43,401 nt of DNA from JANNRR01 sp031401675 (GCA_031401675.1 JANNRR010000170.1:1-43401); one strand, 5' to 3'. Numbered from the stretch's first letter, positions 1 to 9,752 are shown. Notes: generated by a model from the letters alone, not told the origin. Made by a program: numbers and translations.

Positions 1-55
1 GATCAACATGACGGCGTAGCAGATCAGCGAGGGCAGTAATCACGGGTCGGTCCAT
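1..55 (-). CDS. 5' end of an unidentified gene running off the left edge
   Basis: Only the first 18 codons are inside the window, reading MDRPVITALADLLRRHVD. The start is supported by a well-placed Shine-Dalgarno AAGGAG six bases before the ATG on the minus strand. The frame stays open to the window edge. Nothing in 18 residues allows a family assignment. It is transcribed leftward, in the same direction as the acylase gene to its right, with about 170 bp between them that could hold its own promoter. Confidence 0.5.
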   Translation of the reverse strand, partial: MDRPVITALADLLRRHVD

Positions 56-229
56 CGGGCGCTCCTTTGGCGAGGAAGAGTCCGACACAAAACCACCTCT
101 CACTGCCCTCGCCAACCCCTGCTGTCGTGTAGTGTGAACAGTACGTTAAAGCCAATCTGCAACCACCTGATATATAAGGCGTTAACGTTTGTCTCGCGGT
201 GGGACACCCCGCGGCGTGCCCGCTTGCCG

Positions 230-2692
230 TCACGGTGCCGGAGTCAGATGCGTGATCCCCACCGCCGCAGCCCGCGCCAGTTCCGGGTCAAGCGACATCG
301 GAATATATTCGCCCCGCCGCCACAATTCGCCCAGATCGTCATAGTGGCGCGACAACGGATGGCCGGACTGGCCGGTCGAGATGATGAAGACCGACGAGTC
401 CGGGTCGGCAAAGTCATAGACGCCGCGATACCCGGCACCGTGCACGTTCAGGAACGGTTCCGGCTCGGTGCCGCTGGTCCGGCCGCGCTGCAAGGTGTCA
501 TCGCCGCCGCTGGTCGATTGCCGGATGTTGACGAAATACTTCAGCCCGGCGACCGACCCCAGCACCGGATGATCGTGCGTGGCCTGATGCGCATCGCCCC
601 AGCGCCAACTGGCGAGATCCGGCCCGCTCTGTTCGCTCAGCCGGATCAGAGCATCGTCCAAAGCCAGCCGGGCGATGTCGGTGCAGGTCTCCACCGGCGA
701 CGACTGCAGGATGTCGCACCAGATCCCGGCGCCTTCGGTGTTGCGGTACACCCGTTCGATGAACACCGGCTCGATCTGGGCGAAATCGTCGGCCAGCGGC
801 CCCAGTTCGTCGCGGATCAGCCGCTCCTGCAGCGCCCTCATCCAGGCCGCATAGATCAGCGGCTCTGGCAGATGCTCGTTCATCTCGCCATTCCAGGCCG
901 CCAGAAGCTCAAGCGCCCGCTGCCGCTGGCGTTCGGGTGTGCCGTCGGGGGCTGCGGCACCCGTGAACCAGAGATCAGCCCCGATGAGCGGAAGCAGACT
1001 GCGCGCCGTGTTGGACACGGTATCAAGCTGCGCTTCGATGAAACTGTCGCGGGTATGAACTTCGCGCGTCTGCATCAACCGCTGCCAGCGCTGAATACGT
1101 TGGGTGTCGCCGTAGACAAAGCTGACATTGTCGGGAAAGGGCCGGTCCACCACCTTGTTGTTGGTATTGCCAAGGATGCCGCCTTCGGGGGCCAGTATCC
1201 GGGGATTGGCCGCATAGGTTTGCATCCCCTGCCAGCGGTTTTCCGCAATCCACCCGGGCGAGGGCATCCGACCCTGGGTCTGGTGTCCGGCGTCGCGTGC
1301 CGGTATCCGCCCGATCAGTTGCATGGCAATCCCGGCCTGATCGACCAGCATCAGGTTCTGTGCCGGTGCCACGAACAGCGAGCCGGCGGCAATGGCGGCC
1401 TCGGTGCTCTTTGCCTGCATCAGCCGCATTGCCGAGGTCATCGAGGTGTCGGCCGCATCAAGCACCGTCCAGGCTACCGAGGCAACGTGACCCGACGGGG
1501 TGATCGAGGCAAGATCATAGTGGCTGCCCGGCAGCACTGGCCCGTTGTCGGTCCAGCGCAGGGTCAGGGTCAGGGGTGGCGCATCCTTGACCGTCACGAT
1601 GCTGTCCTTGGTGACAAAGCGCTTGAACCCTTCGGGCGTCGCATACTCGTCGGTGTTGGCCGGATTCAGCTGCTCGATAAGGACGTCCTGATCGTCGAGG
1701 TAACTGGAGGTGATCCCCCAGCCAAGTTCTGCGGACCGCCCGACCAGCACCACCGGCATGCCCGGAATGGTGCCGCCGATCACGCCGCCAGAACGCAGTT
1801 CAAGCCGCGCCAGATACCAGATCGCCGGCGCGGTAAACCCCAGGTGCGGGTCGTTGGCCAGCAGGGTGCCACCGGCAGCCGAACGGCCCGGGGCGGCAGC
1901 CCAGGCATTCGAGGCCCCGGCGAAAGCGGCGCGCCTGAACGGCGACAGCGGGTCCTCGTCGATGCGCAGGGCGGCAAAACTCGGGCGGGCCCCGGGCAAC
2001 AGACCGGCATAGGGCGGCAGGGCGGCGACACCGCTACCCGGATCGTCGGGCAGGATGTCACGGACCCGCGCATCCGTCAGCACCAGCGACACCCGGGCCC
2101 GCAAGACCTCTGCCTCCAGATGCGACGACAGTTGCAGCCCCATCAGCTTGATGATCGCCAAGGAATCTGCCGGTTGCCAAAAGGCGATCTCGGGGGAAAA
2201 GGCAAAGAATTCCGGGGCGCCGCGCCCCTTTGCCTCGGCATTCACCACCTTGATCCATTCATTCACGCCATTGGCATAGGCCGTGAGCGCCGCCCGGGTC
2301 GGAGCGTCCTGCGCCTCCACGGACCGCGATGCCAGTCCATAGATGTCAAGCCGTCGCAGCAATTCGTCAATCTTGACAGTCCGCACCCCGAACAGTTCCG
2401 ACAAGCGTCCCTGCGCCGTGCGCCGCAGCATGGTCATTTGCCAGAGCCGGTCCTGCGCATGGGTAAACCCGAGGCCAAAGAACACATCCGCATCCGTCGA
2501 GGCGAAAATATGCGGCACATCGTCGTTGCTGCGCACGATCTCGACCGGGCCGGACAGCCCGGCGATCTGATAGTCGGCGGTATAGTCCGGAATTGAACGC
2601 GCCAGAAAATAATACGCGCCGAAAGCCACGATCAGAATCAGGGCCACCAGCCCGAGAAAGATGCGCAGCAGCCAGCGAAAGGCGAGACCCAT
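230..2692 (-). CDS. Penicillin acylase family protein (Ntn hydrolase precursor)
   Basis: An 820-residue penicillin amidase/acyl-homoserine-lactone acylase-type N-terminal-nucleophile hydrolase. The family cleaves amide bonds of acylated substrates after autoproteolysis of one precursor into alpha and beta chains. The N-terminus has one hydrophobic segment (about residues 8-30), so the protein is exported or anchored and probably periplasmic. The alpha part contains HIFA and GFTHAQDRLWQM, typical of the family. The expected beta-chain nucleophile is Ser at about residue 261 in GASNAW, followed by the LLANDPHLG oxyanion region. The longer reading frame back to 2851 adds a proline-rich stretch overlapping the divergent gene, so the ATG before GLAFRWLLRIF was chosen. 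The true substrate (beta-lactam, AHL or another acyl amide) cannot be read from sequence. Confidence 0.9.
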   Translation of the reverse strand: MGLAFRWLLRIFLGLVALILIVAFGAYYFLARSIPDYTADYQIAGLSGPVEIVRSNDDVPHIFASTDADVFFGLGFTHAQDRLWQMTMLRRTAQGRLSELFGVRTVKIDELLRRLDIYGLASRSVEAQDAPTRAALTAYANGVNEWIKVVNAEAKGRGAPEFFAFSPEIAFWQPADSLAIIKLMGLQLSSHLEAEVLRARVSLVLTDARVRDILPDDPGSGVAALPPYAGLLPGARPSFAALRIDEDPLSPFRRAAFAGASNAWAAAPGRSAAGGTLLANDPHLGFTAPAIWYLARLELRSGGVIGGTIPGMPVVLVGRSAELGWGITSSYLDDQDVLIEQLNPANTDEYATPEGFKRFVTKDSIVTVKDAPPLTLTLRWTDNGPVLPGSHYDLASITPSGHVASVAWTVLDAADTSMTSAMRLMQAKSTEAAIAAGSLFVAPAQNLMLVDQAGIAMQLIGRIPARDAGHQTQGRMPSPGWIAENRWQGMQTYAANPRILAPEGGILGNTNNKVVDRPFPDNVSFVYGDTQRIQRWQRLMQTREVHTRDSFIEAQLDTVSNTARSLLPLIGADLWFTGAAAPDGTPERQRQRALELLAAWNGEMNEHLPEPLIYAAWMRALQERLIRDELGPLADDFAQIEPVFIERVYRNTEGAGIWCDILQSSPVETCTDIARLALDDALIRLSEQSGPDLASWRWGDAHQATHDHPVLGSVAGLKYFVNIRQSTSGGDDTLQRGRTSGTEPEPFLNVHGAGYRGVYDFADPDSSVFIISTGQSGHPLSRHYDDLGELWRRGEYIPMSLDPELARAAAVGITHLTPAP

Positions 2693-2784
2693 GGAAATCC
2701 TGTGGTTGACGGCAGACAGGCACCCGTTACGTAAGGCGAAAGGCAAGCGGTTGCAATCGGATGGGTCGAGCGGAGGAGGGCAAG

Positions 2785-3663
2785 ATGGCACGGGTGGCGT
2801 TTCTGGGGCTGGGGGTGATGGGATATCCGATGGCCGGGCATCTGGCGGCAAATGGCCATGCCGTCACGGTCTACAACCGCAGCCCGGCCCGGGCGGCGGC
2901 CTGGGTGGCCGAGCACTGCCACGCCATGGCCGCAACACCGGCGGCAGCGGCCGAGGGCGCGGCGCTGGTGATGACATGCGTCGGCAACGACGATGACCTG
3001 CGCTCGGTCTGTACCGGTGCTGTCGGTGCCTATGCCGGAATGGCGAAGGGCGCAGTTTTGGTCGACCACACCACGGTTTCGGCGCGGGTGACGCGCACGT
3101 TGCAGGCCGAAGCCGCAACCCTGGGCAAGGGTTTCGTCGATGCACCGGTATCGGGCGGACAGGCCGGGGCGCAGAAAGGCGCCTTGTCGATCATGTGCGG
3201 TGCTGATGCCGGCCACTATGGAATGGCCGAACCGGTACTGGCGGCCTATGCCCGCATCTGCCGCTGGCTGGGCCGGTCGGGGGCCGGGCAACTGGCCAAG
3301 ATGATGAACCAGATCTGTATCGCCGGTCTGATGCAGGGGCTGGTAGAAGCCCCGCGGTTCGGGGAAAAGGCCGGGCTGGATGGGGCGGCCGTGGTCGAGG
3401 TGATCAGCCAGGGTGCTGCCGGTTCCTGGCAGATGCTGAACCGCCACAAGTCCATGCTCGAGGATCGCTAAGACTTCGGTTTCGCCGTCGACTGGATGCG
3501 CAAGGACCTGGGCATCTGTCTGGAAGCGGCGGACGCGCTCGGTGCTCCGTTGCCGGTCACGGCTCTGGTGGATCAGTTCTGCAAGGACGTGCAGGCGCAG
3601 GGTGGCGGCCGCTTCGACACCTCGTCCCTGATCCGCCGCCTGCGCGCCATCGAAGGCGGTTAG
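2785..3663 (+). pseudogene. HIBADH-family NAD(P)-dependent oxidoreductase, interrupted by an in-frame TAA
   Basis: Encodes a beta-hydroxyacid dehydrogenase of the 3-hydroxyisobutyrate/tartronate-semialdehyde reductase family. The Rossmann glycine motif GLGVMG, the substrate motif DAPVSGGQAGAQKG and the catalytic-lysine region LAKMMNQ are present. GGAGG lies just before the ATG at 2785; an earlier in-frame ATG at 2761 is less likely. At 3469-3471 the codon expected to be Tyr (MLEDRyDFGF) is TAA. Translation after it continues in the same frame through GFAVDWMRKDLGICLEAADA to a TAG at 3661, giving a normal family length of 292 codons. One base change (TAC or TAT to TAA) would explain it. The product stops at 228 residues and lacks most of the helical C-terminal domain, so it is probably inactive unless this is a sequencing error. 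Confidence 0.85.
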
Positions 3664-3757
3664 GCACGGATCAGCACCGCGATCAACGGCGCGAACGCAT
3701 TTCATTCCGACGCAAATATCCCCGCCGGAGGCACCCAAACTGGTCAGCCGAACCGCC

Positions 3758-4309
3758 TCATGGGATGATTCTGGTGTATTTCTGCCCCGACAGTGTTGCG
3801 CCGGCGATCAGGCCGGCCTGACCGAAAACATAGGCGATCACCGGCGCAAACTGGGTGGTGGTGTCGACGCCGGCCGAGGCGGCCTGATCGTTCAGGGCAT
3901 AGCGCACCTCGGCCCCGGCGGCCCAGCCGATCGACGATCGGAACTCGGCAAGCGCCTGTTCGGTCATGAAGAACAGGGCGTGCGCATACTGCTGCGCGCC
4001 GATCTGCAACCCAAAACTGGCCCGGGTAGCGGAATAGTAATCCACCGTCACATCATTGATCCGCAAGGCACCGCGCCCGAACGATCCGCCGATCCCGAAA
4101 CCGGCTTCGGTCACCAGGGGCATGTACAGAACGCCAAACGCCCTTTCGCGCAGGCCTTGTGTGCCGGGATAGCGCGAGAACAGGAAATCGCGGGTGGCGT
4201 CGACCCGTGCATCCAGCTGCGCCGCCCCCGAACCGCCTACACCATTGCCGCAGGCCGCCAGCGCAAAGGCCGCGCCGGCACTGACGACGAAACTCCGTCT
4301 GTTGATCAT
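3758..4309 (-). CDS. SYLF (YSC84-like) domain lipoprotein
   Basis: A 183-residue exported lipoprotein. The N-terminus carries Arg-Arg followed by a hydrophobic segment and a lipobox ending at Cys20 (ALAAC), so the protein should be lipidated and held on the periplasmic side. The body matches the SYLF/YSC84 lipid-binding family: an FGVLYMPLVTEAGFGIGG-like first strand pair, a middle stretch with SFGLQIGAQQYAHALFFMTE, and a C-terminal FGQAGLIAGATLSG segment. The family binds phosphoinositides in eukaryotes; its bacterial role is not settled. It stands alone between the broken dehydrogenase (facing it) and hemB, with over 240 bp to hemB. Confidence 0.85.
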   Translation of the reverse strand: MINRRSFVVSAGAAFALAACGNGVGGSGAAQLDARVDATRDFLFSRYPGTQGLRERAFGVLYMPLVTEAGFGIGGSFGRGALRINDVTVDYYSATRASFGLQIGAQQYAHALFFMTEQALAEFRSSIGWAAGAEVRYALNDQAASAGVDTTTQFAPVIAYVFGQAGLIAGATLSGQKYTRIIP

Positions 4310-4490
4310 CTTTGCTCTTTGCCTCTCATCTTGGGTTCATTCCGACCCTTGCCACCAAGTATAGCGGCAATTCGCCGGCCTGTCACCTTGCATGAGGCGC
4401 TGTGGCAAAGCCCCGCCGACCAGTCCACGTTGGGTCGCTGCGATGAGCACGCGCCGGTCCATCGGCCACTCCGCCAGCAGTCGGGAAACC

Positions 4491-4535
4491 AAAATTCTTT
4501 CAAGAATTTTGCGAAGAGTTTTCTGAAAACTCTTC
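4491..4535 (-). terminator. Tandem A/T-rich perfect palindromes downstream of hemB
   Basis: Two perfect hairpins lie back to back: AAAATTCTT/AAGAATTTT (4491-4510) and GAAGAGTTTT/AAAACTCTTC (4513-4535, 10-bp stem, 3-nt loop). They begin 16 bases past the hemB stop in the direction of hemB transcription. They are AT-rich in a GC-rich region. The likely function is termination or 3'-end stabilisation of the hemB message. They may also be a dispersed intergenic palindrome of this lineage. Confidence 0.6.
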
Positions 4536-4551
4536 CGCTTTCCTTGCCGCC

Positions 4552-5553
4552 TCAATCTGCTGCAAGCAGGCGTGCCGCCTCGGGGGCGAAATAGGTCAGG
4601 ATACCGTCGCAACCTGCGCGTTTGAAACACAAAAGGCTTTCCATCATTGCCTTGTCGCCGTCGATCCAGCCACGTTCTGCGGCCCCCCGGATCATCGCAT
4701 ATTCGCCGGACACCTGATAGGCGAAGGTCGGTACCCCAAAGGTGTCCTTCACCCGTCGGCAGATGTCCAGATAGGGCATGCCGGGTTTGACCATCACCAT
4801 GTCGGCACCTTCGATCAGATCGCGCTCGATCAGCCGCAACGCCTCGTCCGAATTGCCGGGATTCATCTGATAGGTCTTCTTGTCGCCTTTCAGCGCGCCG
4901 GACGCCCCGACCGCGTCGCGGAATGGGCCGTAGAAGGCCGAGGCGTATTTCGCCGAATAGCTGAGGATCGCCACATCGGTGTAGCCCGCTGCTTCCAGCG
5001 CCGCGCGTATGGCCCCGATGCGGCCATCCATCATGTCGGACGGGCCGATGATGTCGGCACCGGCTTCGGCTTGCGCCACCGCCATCCGCACCAGGGCCGC
5101 CACCGACTCGTCGTTCAGGATGACGCCGTCCCGCACCAGACCGTCGTGACCAAGCGCGTTGTAGGGGTCAAGCGCCACGTCGGTCATCACTGCAAGTCCG
5201 GGCACCGCCGCCTTGATCGCCCGGATCGTCCGGTTGCTGAGATTCTGCGGGTTCCACGCCTCGTCACAGGTTTCGGTTTTCTGGCGCGGGTCGATGTAGG
5301 GAAACAGGCAGATCGCCGGTATCCCGAGGTCGCGGGCCTCGGTTGCAGCCAGCACCGCCCGGTCCAGCGACAATCGGGACACCCCGGGCATCGACGGGAT
5401 CGGTTCGGTCAGCGCCTCGCCGTCGCGGATGAAGATCGGCCAGATCAGGTCCTTGACGGTCAGGCGGTTTTCCTGGGTCAGGTCGCGCAACGCCGCGGTC
5501 CGCCGGGTACGGCGCAGGCGGGCACGGGGAAAGGCGGCGACAGTGGGGCGCAT
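4552..5553 (-). CDS. hemB: Delta-aminolevulinic acid dehydratase (porphobilinogen synthase)
   Basis: A cytoplasmic enzyme that condenses two 5-aminolevulinate molecules to porphobilinogen in heme, bacteriochlorophyll and cobalamin synthesis. The 333 residues are the usual length. The two Schiff-base lysines are visible in SYSAKYASAFYGPFRDA and MVKPGMPYLD. The metal-site segment reads DVALDPYNALGHDG, without the cysteines of zinc-dependent enzymes, as expected for alphaproteobacterial HemB. The ATG at 5553 has AGGAG five bases upstream and is preferred to a more upstream in-frame start at 5580. It is divergent from the SufBCD-associated membrane protein gene. Confidence 0.97.
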   Translation of the reverse strand: MRPTVAAFPRARLRRTRRTAALRDLTQENRLTVKDLIWPIFIRDGEALTEPIPSMPGVSRLSLDRAVLAATEARDLGIPAICLFPYIDPRQKTETCDEAWNPQNLSNRTIRAIKAAVPGLAVMTDVALDPYNALGHDGLVRDGVILNDESVAALVRMAVAQAEAGADIIGPSDMMDGRIGAIRAALEAAGYTDVAILSYSAKYASAFYGPFRDAVGASGALKGDKKTYQMNPGNSDEALRLIERDLIEGADMVMVKPGMPYLDICRRVKDTFGVPTFAYQVSGEYAMIRGAAERGWIDGDKAMMESLLCFKRAGCDGILTYFAPEAARLLAAD

Positions 5554-5673
5554 CGGCGGCTCCTGCCAGAGGGAAGTCACGGCTTGCGTTGCATGCTTTG
5601 CCGGTCATCTCAAGGGTAGGAATTCCCCGGCAAGCCAGATAGTGTCCGCCAAAATACGTTACGGGGGCGGCGC

Positions 5674-6201
5674 TTGCAGTGGTATGAAACGGTTTTCGAA
5701 CTGATCGATCTGCGGTCTTTTTCGAATCTGTGGTACTGGATCGCACTGGCGGTTCTGTGGTCCAGCGCCAGCCACTATGTCCTTGGGGTGCCGTTCGATC
5801 TGATCACCCGGGCCAAACGGGCCGGCGGGCCGGCACAACAGGACCTGGAGGATCTGGTCCGGATCAACGTCAACCGGCTGGTCTACATCGCCCGGGTGTC
5901 CGGCCTGTGGCTTCTGGGATTCGTGTTTGCCATTCTGACGATGCTCGTCATCCTGGGGTTCTGGTACCGGATCGAGTTGTGTCAGGCGATCCTTTTGCTG
6001 TTCTTGCCGATGGCCGTGCTGGGCAGCATGAGCCTGCGGGCGGCACTGCGCCTGGAGGCTGAGCCGCTGACCGGCGAGGCGTTGCGACGGCGGCTGATGC
6101 GGCACCGGTACTGGACGCAGGCGCTTGGCATCGTGTCAATCTTCATCACCGCGATGTGGGGCATGTGGCAGAACATGAACCTGGGACCGCTGGGCGCGTG
6201 A
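5674..6201 (+). CDS. Small integral membrane protein ('component of SufBCD complex' type)
   Basis: A 175-residue membrane protein with hydrophobic segments at about residues 20-38, 70-95 and 100-120, and a fourth near 150-165. It resembles a Rhodobacterales-specific protein commonly labelled 'component of SufBCD complex', a name not, to my knowledge, backed by function. The start is a TTG with a purine-rich GGGGGCGG upstream. No in-frame ATG or GTG would keep the N-terminal WYETVFELIDLRSFSNLWYW block, which I recall as conserved. It sits between divergent hemB and codirectional mfd, 41 bp before the mfd ATG. No suf genes are in the window. Confidence 0.75.
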   Translation: MQWYETVFELIDLRSFSNLWYWIALAVLWSSASHYVLGVPFDLITRAKRAGGPAQQDLEDLVRINVNRLVYIARVSGLWLLGFVFAILTMLVILGFWYRIELCQAILLLFLPMAVLGSMSLRAALRLEAEPLTGEALRRRLMRHRYWTQALGIVSIFITAMWGMWQNMNLGPLGA

Positions 6202-6242
6202 GCGGTGGTTGACACCACCACCCCTGCCGATAAGTGACGGGC

Positions 6243-9200
6243 ATGCAACCGGACCATTTCCTGCTGGGCGGCGCGCCCGAGGGCTTCGACGCCCGCCTGC
6301 TTTCCCGTGAACTTGCCGCGCACGGCAAGCCGGTGGTGCATGTCGCCCGCGATGACAAGCGGCTGGAGGCGATGCGGACCGCGCTTGCGTTCTTTGCCCC
6401 TGACGCCGTGGTGCTCAGCTTTCCGGCCTGGGATTGCCTGCCCTATGACAGGGTGTCGCCCAACCCGGACGTATCGGCGACGCGGATGGCTACGTTGGCG
6501 GCGCTGGCGCACGGGATGCCGGCGCCCTTCGTCCTGCTGACGACGCAAAACGCCGCCACCCAGCGGCTGCCGGCCCGGTCTGTGGTCGCAGGTGCCTCGT
6601 TCAAGGCGCAGGTCGGCGGCCGGGTGAACGAGGCGGGGCTGCGCCAGTTTCTGGCCCGCATGGGGTTCTCGCCAACCTCGACGGTGACCGAACCCGGCGA
6701 CTATGCAGTGCGCGGCGGCATCATCGACATCTATCCGCCGGGCAGAACCGGTCCGGTCCGGCTGGATCTGTTCGGGGATGTGCTGGACGGGGCACGGCGG
6801 TTTGACGCGATCAGCCAGCGCACCATCGAAAAGCTTACGGCCGTCGAATTCGCGCCGGTGTCCGAAATCATCCTGGATGATCCGGCGATCACCCGCTTTC
6901 GCCAGAACTACCGGATCGAGTTCGGAACTGCCGGTGCCGATGATCCGCTGTACGAAGCCGTGACAGCAGGTCGCAAGCATCAGGGCATGGAACACTGGCT
7001 GCCGTTCTTTCATCAACGGCTGGAAACAATTTTCGACTATCTGCCTGACGCCACAATCCTGCTGGACGATCAGGTGACCGCAGCCCGGCTGGCACGCTGG
7101 CACAGCATCGAGGATCAGTACGACACACGGCACGAGGCGATGACCGCCAAGGGCCGCATTGACACCATCTACAAACCCTGCCCGCCGGGGCTTCTGTATC
7201 TGGACGATGCGGCTTGGCAGGCAGCGATATCCGGACACCGGCTGTTGCAGTTGAACCCGTTGCCGCAAGGAACCGGGCCAGGCGTGCTGGATGCCGGCGG
7301 GCGGATCGGGCGCAACTTCTCGCCTGAACGGCAATTGGAAAACGTCAGTCTGTTCGGGGCTTTGGCCGACCATATTCGTGTAAAGCGCGCGGCCGGGCAG
7401 GTGGTGGTCGCCAGCTATTCCGAAGGCGCGCGCGACCGGCTGCAAGGGCTGATGCAGGAAGAGCGGGTACAGGATATCCGACTGGCCCGGGATATCCGCG
7501 ACATCGGCGCGGGCCGGGGCGGACTGTGGCTGACGGTCTGGTCGCTGGAGCATGGCTTTGAAGGTGACGGGCTCACCGTCATCTCGGAACAGGACGTGCT
7601 GGGCGACCGCCTGATCCGGCCAGTGAAAAAACGCAAGCGGGCCGAGAATTTCCTGACCGAGGCGCAGACCCTGTCGCCGGGCGATCTGGTGGTGCATGTC
7701 GATCACGGGGTCGGGCGCTACACCGGCCTGGAAACCATCACGGCACTTGGCGCGCCGCACGAATGCATTGCCATCGACTATGCCGAAGGCGCCAGGCTGT
7801 ATCTGCCGGTCGAAAACATCGAACTGCTCAGCCGTTATGGCCATGAAGAAGGGCTCTTGGACCGGCTGGGCGGCGGGGCCTGGCAGGCCAAGAAGGCCAA
7901 GCTGAAGGAGCGTATCCGCCAGATCGCCGACAAGCTGATCCGGATTGCCGCCGAACGGGCGCTGCGGGCCGCGCCGATCCTGGAACCGCCGCTTGGCCTG
8001 TGGGATGCATTCTGCGCCCGGTTTCCCTATCAGGAGACCGAGGATCAGATGTCCTCGATCGGCGATGTGCTGCAGGATCTGGGGCAGGGCAGCCCGATGG
8101 ACCGCCTGATCGTCGGCGATGTCGGCTTTGGCAAGACCGAGGTGGCGATGCGCGCCGCCTTTGTCACGGCGATGGCCGGGATGCAGGTGGCGGTGATCGC
8201 GCCAACCACGCTGTTGGCCCGCCAGCATTTCAAGAGCTTTGCCGAGCGTTTTCGCGGCTTTCCAATTCAGGTCCGCACCCTGTCGCGGTTCGTGTCGGCC
8301 AAGGCGGCGAATGACACCCGCGCCGGGCTGGCGGACGGCACGGTCGATATCTGCATCGGCACCCATGCCCTGCTGGCCAAATCGGTGCGCTTCAAGCGCC
8401 TCGGGCTGCTGGTGATCGACGAGGAACAGCATTTCGGGGTCAGCCACAAGGAACGGCTGAAGGAAATGCGCTCGGAAGTGCATGTGCTGACCCTGACCGC
8501 CACCCCGATCCCCCGCACCCTGCAACTGAGCCTGCACGGGGTTCGCGACCTTTCGATCATCGGCACCCCGCCGGTCGACCGGCTGGCGATCCGCACCTAT
8601 GTGTCGGAATTCGACGGAATCACCATCCGCGAGGCCCTGCTGCGGGAACATTACCGGGGTGGCCAAAGCTTCTACGTGGTGCCGCGCATTGCCGACCTGC
8701 CGGAGATCGAGGCGTTCCTGCGCGAGCAGGTTCCGGAAGTGTCGGTGATCGTGGCGCATGGCCAGATGTCGGCGGCGACGCTGGATGACCGGATGAACGC
8801 CTTTTATGACGGCAAACACGATGTGCTTTTGGCCACCACGATTGTCGAATCCGGTCTCGACATTCCGACCGCCAACACAATGGTGATCCACCGCGCCGAC
8901 ATGTTCGGCCTGTCGCAGTTGTATCAGATCCGCGGCCGGGTCGGGCGGGCCAAGGCGCGGGCCTACGCTTACCTCACCACCAAGCCGCGCGCCGTGCTGA
9001 CACCTCAGGCCGCAAAGCGGCTGCGACTGCTCGGCAGCCTCGATTCGCTGGGGGCGGGTTTCACTTTGGCCAGTCAGGATCTGGATTTGCGGGGGGCGGG
9101 CAATCTGTTGGGCGAAGAACAGTCGGGGCATATCCGCGAGGTCGGGTACGAGTTGTATCAGGCGATGCTGGAGGAAACCATTGCCAAGCTGCGCTCGGGC

Positions 9201-9701
9201 GAGATCACCGGGATGGCGGTGGCCGAGGATGACTGGTCGCCGCAGATCAACCTGGGCGTGCCGGTGATGATCCCGGAGGCTTTCGTGCCGGATCTGGATG
9301 TGCGGCTTGGCCTCTATCGCCGCCTGTCCACCCTGCAGAGCAAGGTCGAGCTGGAAGGGTTCGCTGCGGAACTGATCGACCGGTTCGGTGCCCTGCCAAG
9401 AGAGGTCAACACCCTGCTTCTGGTCGTGCGGATCAAGACCACCTGCAAGCACGCCGGAATTGCGCGGCTGGATGCCGGGCCCAAGGGTGCGACCGTGCAG
9501 TTTCACAAGGATAAATTCGCCAATCCCGCCGGACTGGTCGAGTTTCTGCATGCGCAGAACGGAACCGCCCGGATCAGGGACAACAAGATCGTCCTGCAGC
9601 GCGACTGGGAAACCGAAGCCGAGCGGATACGCGGGGCTTTTGCCATTGCTAGAGACCTGGGCGAAAGATTGGCATCCGTCGCCAAACCAAGGCCCGCTTG
9701 A
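6243..9701 (+). CDS. mfd: Transcription-repair coupling factor Mfd
   Basis: A DNA translocase that removes RNA polymerase stalled at lesions and recruits UvrA for strand-specific repair. The ~1152 residues are full length. The domains appear in the usual order: an N-terminal UvrB-like module (AHGKPVVHVARDDKRLEAM onward); an RNA-polymerase-interacting domain near residues 475-550 (SPGDLVVHVDHGVGRYTGL); a helicase-type motor with Walker A GDVGFGKTEVA near 625 and Walker B DEEQHFGV near 730; the second RecA lobe with VESGLDIPTANT and QIRGRVGR; and a C-terminal D7 domain. A GTG nine bases upstream (6234) is an alternative start. A very long antisense frame over it is a codon-bias shadow. Confidence 0.98.
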   Translation: MQPDHFLLGGAPEGFDARLLSRELAAHGKPVVHVARDDKRLEAMRTALAFFAPDAVVLSFPAWDCLPYDRVSPNPDVSATRMATLAALAHGMPAPFVLLTTQNAATQRLPARSVVAGASFKAQVGGRVNEAGLRQFLARMGFSPTSTVTEPGDYAVRGGIIDIYPPGRTGPVRLDLFGDVLDGARRFDAISQRTIEKLTAVEFAPVSEIILDDPAITRFRQNYRIEFGTAGADDPLYEAVTAGRKHQGMEHWLPFFHQRLETIFDYLPDATILLDDQVTAARLARWHSIEDQYDTRHEAMTAKGRIDTIYKPCPPGLLYLDDAAWQAAISGHRLLQLNPLPQGTGPGVLDAGGRIGRNFSPERQLENVSLFGALADHIRVKRAAGQVVVASYSEGARDRLQGLMQEERVQDIRLARDIRDIGAGRGGLWLTVWSLEHGFEGDGLTVISEQDVLGDRLIRPVKKRKRAENFLTEAQTLSPGDLVVHVDHGVGRYTGLETITALGAPHECIAIDYAEGARLYLPVENIELLSRYGHEEGLLDRLGGGAWQAKKAKLKERIRQIADKLIRIAAERALRAAPILEPPLGLWDAFCARFPYQETEDQMSSIGDVLQDLGQGSPMDRLIVGDVGFGKTEVAMRAAFVTAMAGMQVAVIAPTTLLARQHFKSFAERFRGFPIQVRTLSRFVSAKAANDTRAGLADGTVDICIGTHALLAKSVRFKRLGLLVIDEEQHFGVSHKERLKEMRSEVHVLTLTATPIPRTLQLSLHGVRDLSIIGTPPVDRLAIRTYVSEFDGITIREALLREHYRGGQSFYVVPRIADLPEIEAFLREQVPEVSVIVAHGQMSAATLDDRMNAFYDGKHDVLLATTIVESGLDIPTANTMVIHRADMFGLSQLYQIRGRVGRAKARAYAYLTTKPRAVLTPQAAKRLRLLGSLDSLGAGFTLASQDLDLRGAGNLLGEEQSGHIREVGYELYQAMLEETIAKLRSGEITGMAVAEDDWSPQINLGVPVMIPEAFVPDLDVRLGLYRRLSTLQSKVELEGFAAELIDRFGALPREVNTLLLVVRIKTTCKHAGIARLDAGPKGATVQFHKDKFANPAGLVEFLHAQNGTARIRDNKIVLQRDWETEAERIRGAFAIARDLGERLASVAKPRPA

Positions 9702-9752
9702 TGGCCCGCTAAGGCCGGCAACCCGGTACCCGGGACAATTGCTCCCCGGTCG

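Noticed and set aside
134..2596. Rightward 820-codon frame antisense to the acylase gene
   Set aside because: Composition is Arg/Gly/Pro/His-rich with no domain, and it mirrors the acylase codons; a GC-bias shadow.
4306..4503. Leftward 65-codon frame between the SYLF lipoprotein and hemB genes
   Set aside because: Starts in the palindromes, has no ribosome binding site and no recognisable protein pattern.
5982..9551. Leftward 1189-codon frame over mfd
   Set aside because: Low-complexity, no motifs; antisense shadow of the clearly conserved mfd gene.
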